Source: Sphingomonas_Q fennica_A (lineage in GTDB: Bacteria; Pseudomonadota; Alphaproteobacteria; Sphingomonadales; Sphingomonadaceae). Taken from it: DNA of 64,000 bases. Each line of letters starts with the position of its first letter. The first letter of the stretch is position 1. The notes below the pieces were generated by a model. It did not search any database. It saw nothing but the letters and a program-made list of their open reading frames with translations, and was not told where the DNA came from. Made by a program: the position numbers and the translations under genes. Of the stretch, positions 63,164 through 64,000 are shown piece by piece. The stretch lies in assembly GCA_036946415.1 (NCBI GenBank), contig JAQIJD010000009.1, positions 1 through 64,000 of the forward strand, written 5' to 3'.

Positions 63164-64000
63164 ATGACCAGCGTAGCTTCCGTTCTCGCGACCCTCGCCG
63201 CCGCGGGCCTCTTGGCCGCCGCGCCGGCGATCGGGCAAACCGCGCCCGCCGCCGCCCCGACGGCGGCCGAAGCGGATGCCTTCGTCGCCCGCGTCGAGGC
63301 GGAGGGAACGGCCACCGCCCCCTTCGCCGCGCGCGTCCAGTGGATCAACGCCACGCACATCACCGACGATACCGATGCGGTGGCAGCCCAGGTCCGCGCC
63401 GATCAGACCCGCCGCCGCGTCGGCTGGGCGAAGGAGGCGGCGCGCTACGATGCCGTCCCCGGCCTGTCGGCGGAAACGAAGCGCAAGCTCGGCATGCTGC
63501 GCCAGTCGATCACCCTGCCCGCCCCGGAGACGCCGGGCGCGGCGGATCGGCTGGCGGCGCTGTCGACCGGCCTGTCGTCCGCTTATGGCAAGGGCCGCGG
63601 CACGCTGGCCGGCCAGCCGATCAACGGATCGGACATCGAAGCGGCGATGGGTACCGAGCGCGATCCCGCGAAGCTGGAGGAGATGTGGACCAGCTGGCAC
63701 GATGCCGTCGGCCGGCCGATGAAGGGCGATTATGCCGAGCTGGTCTCGATCGCCAATCAGGGCGCGCGCGATCTGGGCTTCGCCGATGCCGGGGCGATGT
63801 GGCGCAGCGGTTACGACATGCCGCCGGCCGAATTCGCGGCGCTGGTCGATCGGCTGTGGGCGCAGGTCCGCCCGCTCTACGTCCAGCTCCATTGCTACAC
63901 GCGCGGCAAGCTCGCCGAGCGTTATGGCGATGGCGTGCAGAAGGCGTCCGGGCCGATCCGCGCCGATCTGCTCGGCAATATGTGGGCGCAGGAATGGGGC
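63164..64000 (+). CDS. M2-family peptidyl-dipeptidase, angiotensin-converting-enzyme-like, partial
   Basis: Open at the right edge after 279 codons from ATG 63164. Signal peptide MTSVASVLATLAAAGLLAAAPAIGQ, then TAAEADAFVARVEAE, RVQWINATHITDDTDA, RAKLGMLRQS-like segments (KRKLGMLRQSITLPAPETPG), MGTERDPAKLEEMWTSWHDAVG, and NQGARDLGFADAGAMWRSGYDMP followed by LVDRLWAQVRPLYVQLHCYTR. This order matches bacterial M2 zinc dipeptidyl carboxypeptidases. The HEMGH zinc site lies beyond the window. Exported enzymes of this family digest peptides in the periplasm. Confidence 0.88.
   Translation, partial: MTSVASVLATLAAAGLLAAAPAIGQTAPAAAPTAAEADAFVARVEAEGTATAPFAARVQWINATHITDDTDAVAAQVRADQTRRRVGWAKEAARYDAVPGLSAETKRKLGMLRQSITLPAPETPGAADRLAALSTGLSSAYGKGRGTLAGQPINGSDIEAAMGTERDPAKLEEMWTSWHDAVGRPMKGDYAELVSIANQGARDLGFADAGAMWRSGYDMPPAEFAALVDRLWAQVRPLYVQLHCYTRGKLAERYGDGVQKASGPIRADLLGNMWAQEWG

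Overview
The window is a GC-rich alphaproteobacterial chromosome segment, most likely from a sphingomonad (Sphingomonas or a close relative). The evidence is the rpoZ-rsh pair, short conserved proteins of sphingomonad type, the DUF1852/methionine synthase pair, an alphaproteobacterial TPP-riboswitch thiC and the general style of the proteins. This assignment is inferred from gene content, not from a marker gene. The first 4.5 kb (murJ, secB, a Tim44-like gene, mltA, smr) hold five recognisable genes, all broken by frameshifts. That density looks like low-quality assembly near a contig end rather than real decay.

Layout. 1-4.5 kb: envelope and export genes. 4.6-8.2 kb: a TetR regulator, then cytochrome c, a VAO/p-cresol methylhydroxylase-type flavoprotein and a metallo-beta-lactamase-fold protein in a tight operon, probably for phenolic compounds. 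8.2-18.5 kb (minus strand): a cellulose synthesis operon bcsR-bcsQ-bcsAB-bcsC-bcsD with BcsA and BcsB fused in one reading frame and BcsC split in two. 18.7-23.7 kb: a phospholipase-D/cardiolipin synthase protein, rpoZ, rsh (ppGpp), YihY.

23.80-40.13 kb is a 16.3-kb genomic island in the 3' half of a tRNA-Thr(GGT) gene, bounded by an exact 49-bp direct repeat. It carries a DNA phosphorothioation cluster in the order dndB-C-D-E-A, without the DndFGH restriction genes. dndB is cut at its 5' end by an IS630 element and dndD has an in-frame amber codon. Downstream lie an IS5 remnant, a truncated RecB-type nuclease, and a tightly packed five-gene operon: GIY-YIG protein, second DGQHR (DndB-like) protein, SIR2-like protein, lipoprotein, PD-(D/E)XK-like protein. 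The first three genes overlap by 4 bp each. I consider this operon the best candidate for an undescribed defence system. An abortive-infection (Abi_C) gene, a peptidase remnant and an integrase beheaded by an IS3 fragment close the island.

40.1-64 kb returns to core genome: an Lrp regulator, a histidine-kinase-like protein, a CAT-anticodon tRNA, two exopolysaccharide genes, the oxygen-dependent methionine synthase pair mesX-mesD, tRNA-Gly, cnoX, a Lon-N-domain protein, a coupled polA-flippase-ubiH run, nadB, an ABC ATPase, tldD, a TPP riboswitch with thiC, an S41 protease lipoprotein and the start of an M2 dipeptidyl carboxypeptidase that runs off the right edge.
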